Source of the DNA: Streptomyces syringium
GTDB lineage: Bacteria; Actinomycetota; Actinomycetes; Streptomycetales; Streptomycetaceae
Direction of reading: 5' to 3'
DNA length: 64,000 bases
NCBI RefSeq assembly: GCF_017876625.1
Contig: NZ_JAGIOH010000001.1
Span: 4,671,501 to 4,735,500, forward strand
In this document: positions 41,130-50,264 of the stretch, one piece after another
Position numbering within the stretch: the stretch's first letter is position 1
Layout of the letters: every line of letters begins with the position of its first letter
The notes under the pieces: model-generated
What the model saw: only the letters and a program-made list of their open reading frames with translations
Database searches by the model: none
What the model was told of the DNA's origin: nothing
Translations under genes and position numbers: made by a program

Positions 41130-41342
41130 TCAGAACAGCTGCTGCTGCCCCGGCGTCGGCGGCTCGTCCGGGTCGAAGAGCCGGGGGGCCGTCGACAGCA
41201 GGGGCGCGGACTTCCGCGACCCCGGACAGGAGATGAGCTCGAAGGAGGAACGACGGCCCGGCGGATCGTGCCGCGCGAAGCGACCGCCGACGACGGCGAT
41301 CTCACGGGCACAGACGGGACACGTACGGCGGGGAGAGGACAT
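41130..41342 (-). CDS. small zinc-ribbon-like protein
   Basis: 70 aa from ATG 41342. TCPVC near the N-terminus and SCPGS at about residue 42 may bind one zinc or form a disulfide; the tail is Pro-rich and ends QQQLF. It is a Streptomyces-type small hypothetical protein. Codon use is normal for the window. Longer frame to 41468 is rejected. Confidence 0.65.
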   Translation of the reverse strand: MSSPRRTCPVCAREIAVVGGRFARHDPPGRRSSFELISCPGSRKSAPLLSTAPRLFDPDEPPTPGQQQLF

Positions 41343-41413
41343 GCCACCAGTGTGACGCAGCACGGCCACGCCCCCGCGAGCCGACGCCCGGCCGCCACCG
41401 GCGCGCGGGCGCG

Positions 41414-43012
41414 TCAGAACGACTCCGTCGGCACGTGGGTGCCCCACACCTCGCGGAGCGCGCCGCACACCTCGCCGACCGTCGCCCGCGCGCGCAGGGC
41501 CTCCTTCATCGGGTAGAGGACGTTGTCCGTGCCCTGTGCCGCGCGCTGGAGGTCCGCCAGTGCCGTCCGGACCGCCCCGCCGTCCCGCCCCGCGCGCAGC
41601 TCCGCCAGACGCCGGGCCTGGCGGGCCTCGATCGCCGGGTCCACGCGGAGCGGCTCGTACGGCTCCTCCTCCGCGAGCTGGAAGCGGTTGACGCCCACGA
41701 CCACCCGCTCGCCGCTGTCGGTCTCCCGGGCGATGCGGTAGGCGTTGCGCTCGATCTCGCCCTTCTGGAAGCCGTGCTCGATGGCGGCGACGGCCCCGCC
41801 GAGGTCCTCGACGCGGGTCATCAGGCCCAGCGCCGCCCGCTCGACGTCGTCGGTCAGCGATTCGACCGCGTACGAGCCCGCGAAGGGGTCGACCGTCGCC
41901 GTGACGTCGGTCTCGTGGGCGAGGACCTGCTGGGTGCGCAGGGCGAGGCGGGCGGACTTGTCGGTGGGCAGGGCGATGGCCTCGTCGAAGGAGTTGGTGT
42001 GCAGGGACTGCGTGCCGCCGAGGACGGCGGCGAGGCCCTGGACGGCCACCCGCACCAGATTCAGCTCGGGCTGCTGCGCGGTCAGTTGCACCCCGGCCGT
42101 CTGGGTGTGGAAGCGCAGCATCAGCGACTTGGGGTCGCGCGCGCCGAACTCCTCGCGCATCACCCGCGCCCAGATCCGCCGGGCCGCCCGGAACTTCGCG
42201 ACCTCCTCCAGCAGCGTCGTCCGCGACACGAAGAAGAAGCTCAGCCGCGGGCCGAAGTCATCGACGTCCATGCCCGCCGCCACGGCGGTGCGGACGTACT
42301 CGATGCCGTCGGCCAGGGTGAAGGCGATCTCCTGCGCGGGCGAGGCACCCGCTTCGGCCATGTGGTAACCGGAGATCGAGATCGTGTTCCACCGGGGGAT
42401 CTCCGCACCGCAGTACCGGAAGATGTCCGAGGTCAGCCGCAGCGACGGCTTGGGCGGGAAGATGTACGTCCCGCGCGCGATGTACTCCTTCAGGACGTCG
42501 TTCTGGATGGTGCCGTTCAGCCGCTCGGCCGGGACGCCCTGTTCCTCGCCGACGAGTTGGTAGAGCAGCAGGAGCAGGGCCGCCGGGGCGTTGATCGTCA
42601 TCGACGTGGAGACCTTGTCGAGCGGGATGCCGTCGAACAGCGTCCGCATGTCCTCGAGGGAGTCGATCGCGACCCCGACCTTGCCGACCTCGCCGCTCGC
42701 GAGCGGGGCGTCCGAGTCGTGGCCCATCTGGGTGGGCAGGTCGAAGGCGACCGACAGGCCCGTCGTGCCGTGGTCGATGAGCTGCCGGTAGCGGGCGTTG
42801 GACTCGGCGGCCGTGCCGAAGCCCGCGTACTGCCGCATGGTCCACGGGCGGCCGGTGTACATCGTCGGGTAGACGCCGCGGGTGTAGGGGAACGCCCCGG
42901 GCTCGCCCAGCTTCTCGGCGGGGTCCCAGCCGTCCAGCGCCCCCGGCCCGTAGACCGGCTCCACCGGCAATCGGGACTCGGTCCGCCACGTGCCGTCCGA
43001 CTCGCGTGCCAT
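41414..43012 (-). CDS. acyl-CoA mutase large subunit, methylmalonyl-CoA mutase type, without B12 domain
   Basis: 532 aa, the TIM-barrel catalytic part only. The substrate-channel motif TRGVYPTMYTGRPWTMRQYA is at 44-63. The Tyr in TMY matches methylmalonyl-CoA mutase and differs from the GYRG/Phe pattern I recall for isobutyryl-CoA mutase. Further motifs are VAFDLPTQMGHDSD, SISGYHMAEAGA and RFHTQTAGVQLTAQQPELN. The cobalamin-binding domain must come from a separate small subunit, not encoded here. GGGAGG precedes ATG 43012. Confidence 0.92.
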   Translation of the reverse strand: MARESDGTWRTESRLPVEPVYGPGALDGWDPAEKLGEPGAFPYTRGVYPTMYTGRPWTMRQYAGFGTAAESNARYRQLIDHGTTGLSVAFDLPTQMGHDSDAPLASGEVGKVGVAIDSLEDMRTLFDGIPLDKVSTSMTINAPAALLLLLYQLVGEEQGVPAERLNGTIQNDVLKEYIARGTYIFPPKPSLRLTSDIFRYCGAEIPRWNTISISGYHMAEAGASPAQEIAFTLADGIEYVRTAVAAGMDVDDFGPRLSFFFVSRTTLLEEVAKFRAARRIWARVMREEFGARDPKSLMLRFHTQTAGVQLTAQQPELNLVRVAVQGLAAVLGGTQSLHTNSFDEAIALPTDKSARLALRTQQVLAHETDVTATVDPFAGSYAVESLTDDVERAALGLMTRVEDLGGAVAAIEHGFQKGEIERNAYRIARETDSGERVVVGVNRFQLAEEEPYEPLRVDPAIEARQARRLAELRAGRDGGAVRTALADLQRAAQGTDNVLYPMKEALRARATVGEVCGALREVWGTHVPTESF

Positions 43013-43132
43013 GTCTTCACGCCTCCCGCCGCTTCACCGGCAACCACCAGAGCCTGTGCAACGCGACTGTAGCGGCGGGGGAGCGGGCGGGGGCGGGGGC
43101 GCGCACGGCACCCCGCCCGGGGGAGGGAGGGG

Positions 43133-43171
43133 GGCGCGGGCAGGGCCGGGGGAAAGAGCCCCGCCCGCGCC
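43133..43171 (-). terminator. hairpin between anti-sigma and mutase genes
   Basis: GGCGCGGGC (43133-43141) pairs with GCCCGCGCC (43163-43171), with further pairing inside. It lies downstream of the anti-sigma-type gene in a 312-bp gap. Elsewhere the gap (43013-43324) holds G-rich low-complexity sequence and no gene. Confidence 0.5.
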
Positions 43172-43261
43172 GGGTGCGCAGAGCCAGCTGTTGGGGGAAC
43201 TCCAGCTCATGCGCGGCCGATGACCAGTCGGCCCACTTCCTACTGCGCCACCGGGTCGAAA

Positions 43262-43285
43262 AACGTCACACCGAACGTCACACCG
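43262..43285. repeat. two tandem copies of a 12-bp element
   Basis: AACGTCACACCG at 43262-43273 and again at 43274-43285, just downstream of the anti-sigma-type gene. The role is unknown. Confidence 0.5.
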
Positions 43286-43324
43286 TCGGAAGAATCCGGC
43301 GAATCCGTGGGGAGGCGGGGTCCG

Positions 43325-44368
43325 TCAGCGGGCCAGGAGGTCGAGCACCGGCGTCGCCGCGGTGGGCGCCGGGAGCGCCGGCGGCAGGGGCACCGGAAGC
43401 GTCGGCGGCCGGGTGTGCGAGCCGCTGCGCGAGTGCGGCACCGGCCGTGAGGTGCGGCGGACCTCGTCCCAGTCGGGCACGGTGCCGCTCTTCAGGATCC
43501 GCTCGCACAGGGCGCGCAACTGCGCCGCGCCGCCCTCGGCGCGCTCCAGGGTGCGGACCTCGTCCTCGTCGACGCGCTGACGGGCCAGCAGCAGGCGGCA
43601 CACCCGGGCGTACGCCTTGGGGTCCTGCTCGGCGCCGCCGTCCTTGCCGGTCCCGGCCCGGTCGTCGCCCGGCCCGGTCGTGGCCGAGGGGCTCTCGCCG
43701 GGGCCGTCGTGCCTGCCGTCCCGCCCGGTGGGCGAACCGTGGCCCGGCGTCGCGGAGCCGGACGCCGAGGGTCTCTCGCTCGGCCGCAGGGTGCCGGTGG
43801 CGCCGGGCGAGGGCGTGGCGCCGTGATCGCCGATGCCGGGGGCCAGGGTCCGGGTGTCACGGTCCTCGGCCGCCGAGACGCTGGTGGCGGGTGCCGGTGC
43901 GCCGCCCGCGCTCCCGAAGGGGCCCGGCAGCACGCCCGTTCCGGCGGCGACCGCGACCCCGCCGAGCGCGCACCCGGCCAGGGCCAGGGCGAGCGCGCCC
44001 TTGACGGGGCGGCGCAGGAACGACCGGTTCCGGGCAGGGGTGGCGAGCCGCACGACGGGCTCGTCGTTCTCCGCGGCAGCACCGGACGCACCGCCGCGCA
44101 CCGCGCGCAGGGGCGTCGCCCGTATGCCCGGGGCGCCTTCGGCCCGGGCCGCGCGGAACGCGGCGAGCGCCGCCTCCTCGCCGGGCAGCGGCCCGTCGGC
44201 CCCGGCTTCCGGCAGCACCGGGGTCCGCAGGTCGGCGAGGCTCGCGGCCAGCCGCTCGGCGGCGGGCCGGGTGTCTTCGTCCAGAGCTGCGGAGTCGACC
44301 GTTCCGCCGCGCAGCAACCGCTCCACGGCGTCGTCATCCAGCCAGTCGTACCGGTGGTCGTCCGCCAT
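43325..44368 (-). CDS. membrane protein with anti-sigma-like N-terminus
   Basis: 347 aa from ATG 44368, which shares a base with the sigma stop (TGATG). The N-terminal 120 residues are soluble and acidic (WLDDDAVERLLRGG). One transmembrane helix follows (about 125-150), then a long Pro/Ser/Thr/Gly-rich outer region, a small helical domain (YARVCRLLLARQRVDEDEVR, about 255-300) and a Pro-rich tail. The layout and coupling suit an anti-sigma regulator of the ECF factor, although a zinc-binding HxxxCxxC motif is absent. Confidence 0.75.
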   Translation of the reverse strand: MADDHRYDWLDDDAVERLLRGGTVDSAALDEDTRPAAERLAASLADLRTPVLPEAGADGPLPGEEAALAAFRAARAEGAPGIRATPLRAVRGGASGAAAENDEPVVRLATPARNRSFLRRPVKGALALALAGCALGGVAVAAGTGVLPGPFGSAGGAPAPATSVSAAEDRDTRTLAPGIGDHGATPSPGATGTLRPSERPSASGSATPGHGSPTGRDGRHDGPGESPSATTGPGDDRAGTGKDGGAEQDPKAYARVCRLLLARQRVDEDEVRTLERAEGGAAQLRALCERILKSGTVPDWDEVRRTSRPVPHSRSGSHTRPPTLPVPLPPALPAPTAATPVLDLLAR

Positions 44369-45045
44369 CACATGTCCTTCTGCGTCCGCGGCCGCAATTG
44401 CGTCACACCCGCAGAACCGTTGGCTCCGGGGGACGACTGCCGCTGTCCGGGGATCTGGTCGGCCGACTGCTGGCCGGGACCGGCCGTGACCAGCTCGGCC
44501 AGCCGTCGCAGGCCCCGGTGCGCGGCGGTGCGCACCGCGCCGGGGCGCTTGCCGAGCACGCCCGCCGCGCTCTTCGCGTCGAGTCCGACGACGACGCGCA
44601 GCACGACGGCCTCGGCCTGGTCCTGCGGGAGCTGGGCGATCAGCGCGAGGGTGCGGCCGGTGCCGAGGGACTCCAGGGCCTCGCCCGCGGTGTCCGCGTC
44701 GGCGGGACGGGCCGCGAGCTCGCTCTCGTCGCCGCCGACGGCCGGGCGCCGGCCGCGCATCCGGATGTGGTCGAGGGCACGGTTGCGGGCGATCCTGGCC
44801 GCCCAGCCGCGGAAGCGGTCGGCGTCCCCGGAGAACCGGGCGAGGTCCCGGGCTATCTGCAACCACGCCTCGGACGCCACGTCCTCGGCGTCCGCGTCAC
44901 CGACGAGCGATCGCACGTATCCGAGCAGCCGCGGGTGCACGGACCGGTAGACGGTACGGAATGCCGTCTCGTCCCCGTCCTGCGCCGCACGCACCGCGAC
45001 GGTCAGCTCAGCGTCGTCCCCCTGCACGCCCTCATCCTGCCCCAC
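44368..45045 (-). CDS. ECF-type RNA polymerase sigma factor
   Basis: 225 aa. Region 2 is seen in FRTVYRSVHPRLLGYVRSLV and DRFRGWAARIARNRALDHIR; region 4 in LIAQLPQDQAEAVVLRVVVG with the helix-turn-helix SAAGVLGKRPGAVRTAAHRG. A 35-residue disordered C-terminal tail follows. GTG 45045 assumed; GTG 45027 is possible. It is translationally coupled to the membrane gene after it, and 16 nt downstream of a DUF4328 gene on the same strand, so the three may form one operon. Confidence 0.9.
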   Translation of the reverse strand: MGQDEGVQGDDAELTVAVRAAQDGDETAFRTVYRSVHPRLLGYVRSLVGDADAEDVASEAWLQIARDLARFSGDADRFRGWAARIARNRALDHIRMRGRRPAVGGDESELAARPADADTAGEALESLGTGRTLALIAQLPQDQAEAVVLRVVVGLDAKSAAGVLGKRPGAVRTAAHRGLRRLAELVTAGPGQQSADQIPGQRQSSPGANGSAGVTQLRPRTQKDM

Positions 45046-45061
45046 TGGCGGAAACCGAACT

Positions 45062-46096
45062 TCAGTAGCCCGCCGGACCGCTGCCGAAAGGATTCTGCGC
45101 AGGGCCGCCGGGGCCGTACGGGGAACCAGGCTGCGGACCGGGCTGTGCGGGCGGGTAACCGGGGAATCCGGGCTGCGGGGCGCCGGCGGGCGGGCCCGCG
45201 GGCGGGAAACCGGCCTGCGGGAAGGCGGGCTGCGCGAAACCGGCCTGCGGGTATCCGGGCTGGGGGAACCCGGCCTGCGGCCCGGCCAGCGCGCGCTGCT
45301 CCTGCATCTTCGTCAGCTGCCGCACGAGCAGCACCGCGAGCACCGTGGCGACGAGGAGCAGCAGCCGGGAGAGGACGTGGAGGGAGACGCCCGTCATCAG
45401 GGTGTGGACATCGCCCTCGACATCGGAGGCGTCGTAGCCCCGGGCCCGGATCTTCGCCTCGGCGCCCGAGTAGGTGACGGACCCCATGACGCTGATCACC
45501 ATGGTCGCGATCCACAGGGTCCACCAGGAGTTGAGCAGCCCCTTGCGGACGTTCTGCGGGCCCGCCGGGGAGCTCGCCCGGTAGATGTCATTGGCGATCT
45601 GCTTGGGGAACCAGAGATTGACGACCGGCGTGAACCACGCACCCACCGCCCAGCCGGAGGAGAACCGGTGCGTGCCCGGTGCGAAGTACTCCGCGTTCAG
45701 CCGCGCCCGCCGGAACCAGATCACCCAGAGCACCGCCGTGGCGGCGAACACCAGGAGGTACAGGAGGTCCATGCCGACGGCGAAGGCCTCCGCGTCGTCG
45801 AGCTCGCGCCCGGCCGACATCGACAGGCCCGAGTCGAGGAAGTCCTGCATCGCCGCCCGGTGCTTGCCGCGCGCCCCGATGACCAGCATCAGCATCGGCA
45901 CGTTCACCCACAGCAGCACGGTCAGCGCGGTACGCACCCCGCGGCGCAGGTCCACGCCGCCGACGGGCAGCGCCCCGGCGTACGGGTACGGCTGGGCCGG
46001 CATGCCCATCGGCTGCGCCTGCTGGAAGGAGCCGCACGCCGCGCAGCGGCCGTCCGGACCCACGGCGACAGCGCGGCAGTGACCGCACGGATACAT
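45062..46096 (-). CDS. DUF4328 membrane protein with N-terminal zinc ribbon
   Basis: 344 aa. N-terminal CGHC and CAAC pairs form a zinc ribbon. Several transmembrane helices follow (about 50-270), with the WFTPVVNLWFPKQIANDIYR and NSWWTLWI signatures of DUF4328. The cytoplasmic tail (about 280-344) is built of QAGFPQPGYP-type repeats. Function unknown. Its stop lies 16 nt before the sigma factor start on the same strand. Confidence 0.88.
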   Translation of the reverse strand: MYPCGHCRAVAVGPDGRCAACGSFQQAQPMGMPAQPYPYAGALPVGGVDLRRGVRTALTVLLWVNVPMLMLVIGARGKHRAAMQDFLDSGLSMSAGRELDDAEAFAVGMDLLYLLVFAATAVLWVIWFRRARLNAEYFAPGTHRFSSGWAVGAWFTPVVNLWFPKQIANDIYRASSPAGPQNVRKGLLNSWWTLWIATMVISVMGSVTYSGAEAKIRARGYDASDVEGDVHTLMTGVSLHVLSRLLLLVATVLAVLLVRQLTKMQEQRALAGPQAGFPQPGYPQAGFAQPAFPQAGFPPAGPPAGAPQPGFPGYPPAQPGPQPGSPYGPGGPAQNPFGSGPAGY

Positions 46097-46348
46097 CTTC
46101 TTCAGCCCCCAGGGGATGTGGCCGTGACCCCGGCCACCGGGAAAAGGCAGTGACGATCGCGCCCACCAGGCGCGGAAAAGGGCACGTTACGGGCTGGGGC
46201 CCGGCCGCGTCCACACCGCCCCCCGCCTCCCCGGCGCGACCGATTCCGACGGCGGGTGTGACGAAATCGCGGGTCGTGGCGCTGTAGGTAGTGCGGGCCA
46301 CTCCATGGTTCGCACCGGACGGCGGCCGGAGCCTCTCCTGTGGGGGGT

Positions 46349-46381
46349 GGCGGCTCCGGCCGTCCTCCGTCCGGAGCCGCC
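46349..46381 (-). terminator. hairpin after the glycosyltransferase gene
   Basis: GGCGGCTCCGG (46349-46359) and CCGGAGCCGCC (46371-46381) form a perfect 11-bp stem with an 11-nt loop, a few bases beyond the stop at 46388. Confidence 0.8.
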
Positions 46382-46387
46382 CCCGCG

Positions 46388-48451
46388 CTATTCGGCCGCT
46401 TCGTCGGTGACGTCCTTGACGGTGATCGTCAGGTCGTTGGTCACCGTGAAGTACGGGCGCAGGCGCACCCCGCCCGCTGCGCCGCGGGTCGCCGCCGGGA
46501 AGGTGTCGATCCCCTTGCGGTCCGCGAAGTCCCCGCCGATCCGGCCGACGCGCACCAGCGCGGCCCCCGCCGCCGGGCGCACCCACAGGTCCCACAGGTC
46601 CTGCTCGGCACCGCGCCGCGTCTCCATCGGCCCGTACGGCAGGCAGCCCGTGCCGCCCGTGAGCGGCGCACGCACGTCCCCCACCGAACCGTCGCCGCCG
46701 CGCAGCCGGGCGACGATCTCGGCGCCCTCGCCGAACGTCGTGCCATGGGCGGCGAGGGTGAGCGTGACGCCGTCCTCACCGACCCGCACCTCGGTGACCT
46801 CGGCGTGTTCGGGACGCAGCCAGGTGCGCACGGCGAGGAAGCCGTCGCTCGTCTCGTACGGGACGCGCGCGGCGACGCCGTCCGCCGTCGCCGCCAGCGG
46901 CAGCGTCAGCAGCGCCTTCTGCTCGACGAGCCCGGCGGCCAGCCGGCGGCGGGACTTGTCGCCCGGCCGCTCGACGTAGCTGTCCCAGCGGCCCTCGGCC
47001 AGGGGCGCGCACGCGAAGCGGGCCTCGGCCCAGCCGCCCGGCTCACGGCGGCCCGACAGCTCCGCGCGCACGCTCTCCTTGCCCTTGGTGCCGCGGTGCC
47101 GGAGCAGCACATGGGTGTCGGCGGCGGTGAGCTGCTCGGCGCGCAGCCGGACGGTCAGGGTGCCGTCGGCCTCCACGGCGCAGCGGGCCACGGGGTGGGC
47201 GATGTCGGCCTGCGGCGCGGGGGCCGGGGCGGCCTTGGGGCGTCCGCCGCCGAAGAGCCCGCGCAGCAGCCCCTTCTTCTTCTCGGCCGTCGACCCCGGG
47301 CGCAGCTCCTCGAAGAGGTCCTCGTAGCGCTGGGCGATCCGCGAGGGCTCGTAGCGGTGGGCGGTCTCGCGCGCGGCGGCGCCCAGGCGGCGGCGCTGCC
47401 CGGCGTCGCCGGTGAGCTTCAGCAGGGCGCCCGCGTAGGCGTCGACGGCGTCCGCGTCGTCGAGCGGGACGAGCACGCCGTCGGTGCCGTCGGTGAGGAT
47501 CTCGCGCGGGCCGTAGGGGCAGTCGGTGGCGATGACGGGCAGGCCCGCGTGCATGGCCTCGACGATGGTCATCCCGAAGGACTCGGCGTCGGAGGCGACG
47601 GCGGCGACGGAACCCTTGGACCACTCGGTCTCGATGGGCGACCGGGCGCCCATGAGCGTGATCCGCTCGTACAGGCCCAGCTCCTCGATCTGCTTGCGCA
47701 GCTTGGCCTTGGCGGGGCCGCGGCCGTAGATCCGCAGATTCCACTCGGGGCGCTCGGCGGCGATCTTCGCGAAGGCGGCGATGAGCCGGTCGTAGCGCTT
47801 GACGCCCACGAGGCGGCCGGCCGAGACGATCGTGTTGGAGTCGCCGGTGGAGGGCTCGGCGGCCGGGGCCGGCACGGCGTTGGGGATGGAGAGGATCTTC
47901 GCGTGGGCGCCGGGGAGGGCGTCCCGGTAGTGCCCGGCGTCGGCCTCGGAGACGGTGGCGAAGGCGTCCAGCGCGGCGATCGCCGGGTCCATCACGGCGT
48001 GCAGCTCGGGGACGTGCGCCTCGTGGGTCAGGTGCTCCTGGCCCAGGCGCAGATAGCGGTCGCTGCCGTACTTCGCGAGGTAGCCGATGAGCTTGGGCCG
48101 GGTGGCGATGACGACGTCGGCGTCGGTGGCGGCGAGGTGGGCGGCGACGCGCTCGTCGGTGAGGGCGGTCGCGGCCATCCGGCCGTTGTCGATGCGCTCG
48201 TCACGGAAGATCTCGCTCGGCAGCTGGTTCCGCGGGGCCGCGTACTCGTCGCCCTCGGTGCCTTCGCGCAGATCCACGAGGGGAGTCAGACGCACCCGTG
48301 GATCGATGGCCAGCTCTGGGTCGTCCACGGGGCGGTTGACGCTGACGATCCGCACCTCGTGCCGGTCCGCGAGGGCGGCTGCGAGGTTGACGGTCGAGCG
48401 GATCGTGCCGCCGATCCCGTACGCGTTGTGAAGCAGGAATTCGATCTTCAT
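46388..48451 (-). CDS. GT4-family glycosyltransferase with a large extra C-terminal domain
   Basis: 687 aa from ATG 48451. The first 400 residues are a GT-B fold glycosyltransferase: N-terminal FLLHNAYGIGGTIRSTVNLA, then SAGRLVGVKRYDRLIAAFAK and the donor-site SDAESFGMTIVEAMHAGLPV. A basic linker (AEKKKGLLRGLFGGGRPK) is followed by a 260-residue beta-rich region with no family I recognise. Homologous enzymes make teichoic acids or cell-wall polymers. No other polymer genes are adjacent. Confidence 0.85.
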   Translation of the reverse strand: MKIEFLLHNAYGIGGTIRSTVNLAAALADRHEVRIVSVNRPVDDPELAIDPRVRLTPLVDLREGTEGDEYAAPRNQLPSEIFRDERIDNGRMAATALTDERVAAHLAATDADVVIATRPKLIGYLAKYGSDRYLRLGQEHLTHEAHVPELHAVMDPAIAALDAFATVSEADAGHYRDALPGAHAKILSIPNAVPAPAAEPSTGDSNTIVSAGRLVGVKRYDRLIAAFAKIAAERPEWNLRIYGRGPAKAKLRKQIEELGLYERITLMGARSPIETEWSKGSVAAVASDAESFGMTIVEAMHAGLPVIATDCPYGPREILTDGTDGVLVPLDDADAVDAYAGALLKLTGDAGQRRRLGAAARETAHRYEPSRIAQRYEDLFEELRPGSTAEKKKGLLRGLFGGGRPKAAPAPAPQADIAHPVARCAVEADGTLTVRLRAEQLTAADTHVLLRHRGTKGKESVRAELSGRREPGGWAEARFACAPLAEGRWDSYVERPGDKSRRRLAAGLVEQKALLTLPLAATADGVAARVPYETSDGFLAVRTWLRPEHAEVTEVRVGEDGVTLTLAAHGTTFGEGAEIVARLRGGDGSVGDVRAPLTGGTGCLPYGPMETRRGAEQDLWDLWVRPAAGAALVRVGRIGGDFADRKGIDTFPAATRGAAGGVRLRPYFTVTNDLTITVKDVTDEAAE

Positions 48452-48578
48452 CGGGCCCTCGTTCAGATGCGCGGGCGCGCGTGCGCGCACTCCGCCGTGG
48501 AGAGTACGCGGGCATCCCGAATCTGTCCTTCCGTATCCGTGCGACGAAGGGACGGCCCACGTGGTTCACCCCCGGAGG

Positions 48579-50264
48579 CTAAGCCCCCGGTGCCCGGACA
48601 CGCCCGGCGAGTGCCGAGAAGTCCCTCCACGGCAGGGTCGGCGGGCGCGGGTCCCACAGCCGCTGGGCGAGCGCCGCCAGCGGCAGCCGGATGCCGTTCG
48701 CCACCTGCTGCGGGGTCTGCGCGCCCGCCCGGTCGCACCAGACGGCGAGCCGGCCGCCGAGGATCCGCGAGGGCCCGGCGAGGTTCGCCGGTACGGCGGC
48801 CGTGCCGCGCAGCACCGCCGGGGACCACTGCTCGTAGATCCGCTCGCCGGTGGGGTAGCGGAACTCATTGGGCTCGCCGAGGACGTAATAGAGGTACTCG
48901 TCGTTGAGGTTGACCACCGGCCGTCCCTCGTTCAGGTACTCCAGCGGCTCGCGGGCCCCCAGCTCCTTGCCGGTCCAGTACTCGACCTCGATGCCCTTGT
49001 CGGCGGTGACCACGCCGCCGCGGAAGAAGCCGTCGTTCCAGGCCTTGGCCTTCTTGCCCAGCGAGCGCAGCACGGCGGCCCGGTCGTTCAGCCAGCCGGT
49101 GGCCAGGTCCTGGACGCGGCCCTGGGGGCCGTACTTCGCCCGTGCCCGCTCGGCCAGGCCGGGATAGGAGGCCTGCGGGTCCTTCGCGAGCAGCGCGCGG
49201 TACTCGTCGGCCCCCAGGTGCCAGTAGGGGCCGGGGAAGAGCGGCGCGTACTCGCGCAGCAGGTCGTCCACGATGCGCGCGGCCTCGGGCTTGGTGACGT
49301 CGACCGCGCCCTCGGCGGGCGTCCCGGCCCGGTTGCGCAGCTCCAGGGCGGGGTGGGCGTCCGTCACCGCGCCCAGGTGGCCGGGGGAGTCCAGCTCGGG
49401 GACGACGGTGATGTGCAGCTCACCGGCGAGCGCGACGATCCGTCGGACCTCGGTCTTGGTGAGGTGCTGCGCGGAGACGACCTCGGGGTGGGACTCGCTC
49501 GCGATGCGGAAGCCCTGGTCGTCGGAGAAGTGCAGACCGAGCATGTTGAGCTTGAGGTCGGCCATCTCGCGCAGCCGGGCCTCGATCCACTCGGCGGGGA
49601 AGTGCTTGCGCGCGGTGTCGAGGTTGAGGCCGCGCTGCGGCCGGTCGGGGCTGTCGCGCACGACGCCCTCGGGGACCCCGCCGCCGGAGCGCACGGCCTG
49701 GACGACGGTCCGGGTGCCGTAGAAGACGCCCGCCTCGGCCGCACCGGTGATCAGGACCTTGCGGTCACGGGTGGTCAGCTCGTACCCCTCCGAGCCGCCG
49801 CTCTGGCCCGGGCGCAGGGCCAGCTCGACGTCACCCGGGCGGGCGGGGCCGCCGGAGGAGGCGAGATTGAGGTCCTGGGCGAGCCGGCGGCCCTCGTCGG
49901 CGAGCGGGCCGCCGGGGTCGGTGACGACCCGGGCGCCGGTCGTGGGCCGCCAGCCGGGGCCGCTGCCCGCGGTGAAGGACCGCACGGAGGGAATGGTGCG
50001 CGGGGGCCCGGCCGGGACGGCGGCGAAGGCCGGGGCGGAGGAGGTCGCGGCGGCGGAGGTGCCGGGGGAGCTCGCCGTGCCGGCGGGGGAGCGGGAGTCG
50101 AGCCTGGTCGGGACGTCCTTCGCGCCGCCGCCGTTCCCCGGGCAGCCCATGAGGCTCAGGGTGGCGATGAGGGAGAGGCTCGCCACGAATCCCCGTGCGA
50201 GGGCAGTGCGGGCGATCGGAGTGCGGATGAGCTGAGCGCGGGTGATCCTGCCAGGTAGTCCCAT
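48579..50264 (-). CDS. GH20 beta-N-acetylhexosaminidase lipoprotein
   Basis: 561 aa. A lipoprotein signal ends in LSLMGC. A GH20b beta domain (about 90-205) precedes the catalytic barrel: RGLNLDTARKHFP, HFSDDQGFR, VPELDSPGHLGA, and the acid/assisting pair in WHLGADEYRAL (Asp-Glu). Family enzymes use substrate-assisted catalysis on terminal GlcNAc or GalNAc. It probably acts on chitin oligomers or wall fragments at the cell surface. No DasR-type site was recognised upstream. TAGGAG precedes ATG 50264. Confidence 0.92.
   Translation of the reverse strand: MGLPGRITRAQLIRTPIARTALARGFVASLSLIATLSLMGCPGNGGGAKDVPTRLDSRSPAGTASSPGTSAAATSSAPAFAAVPAGPPRTIPSVRSFTAGSGPGWRPTTGARVVTDPGGPLADEGRRLAQDLNLASSGGPARPGDVELALRPGQSGGSEGYELTTRDRKVLITGAAEAGVFYGTRTVVQAVRSGGGVPEGVVRDSPDRPQRGLNLDTARKHFPAEWIEARLREMADLKLNMLGLHFSDDQGFRIASESHPEVVSAQHLTKTEVRRIVALAGELHITVVPELDSPGHLGAVTDAHPALELRNRAGTPAEGAVDVTKPEAARIVDDLLREYAPLFPGPYWHLGADEYRALLAKDPQASYPGLAERARAKYGPQGRVQDLATGWLNDRAAVLRSLGKKAKAWNDGFFRGGVVTADKGIEVEYWTGKELGAREPLEYLNEGRPVVNLNDEYLYYVLGEPNEFRYPTGERIYEQWSPAVLRGTAAVPANLAGPSRILGGRLAVWCDRAGAQTPQQVANGIRLPLAALAQRLWDPRPPTLPWRDFSALAGRVRAPGA

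Noticed and set aside
46340..48907. 855-codon plus-strand frame opposite the glycosyltransferase
   Set aside because: Composition is typical of an antisense shadow; the minus-strand gene has clear GT4 motifs.
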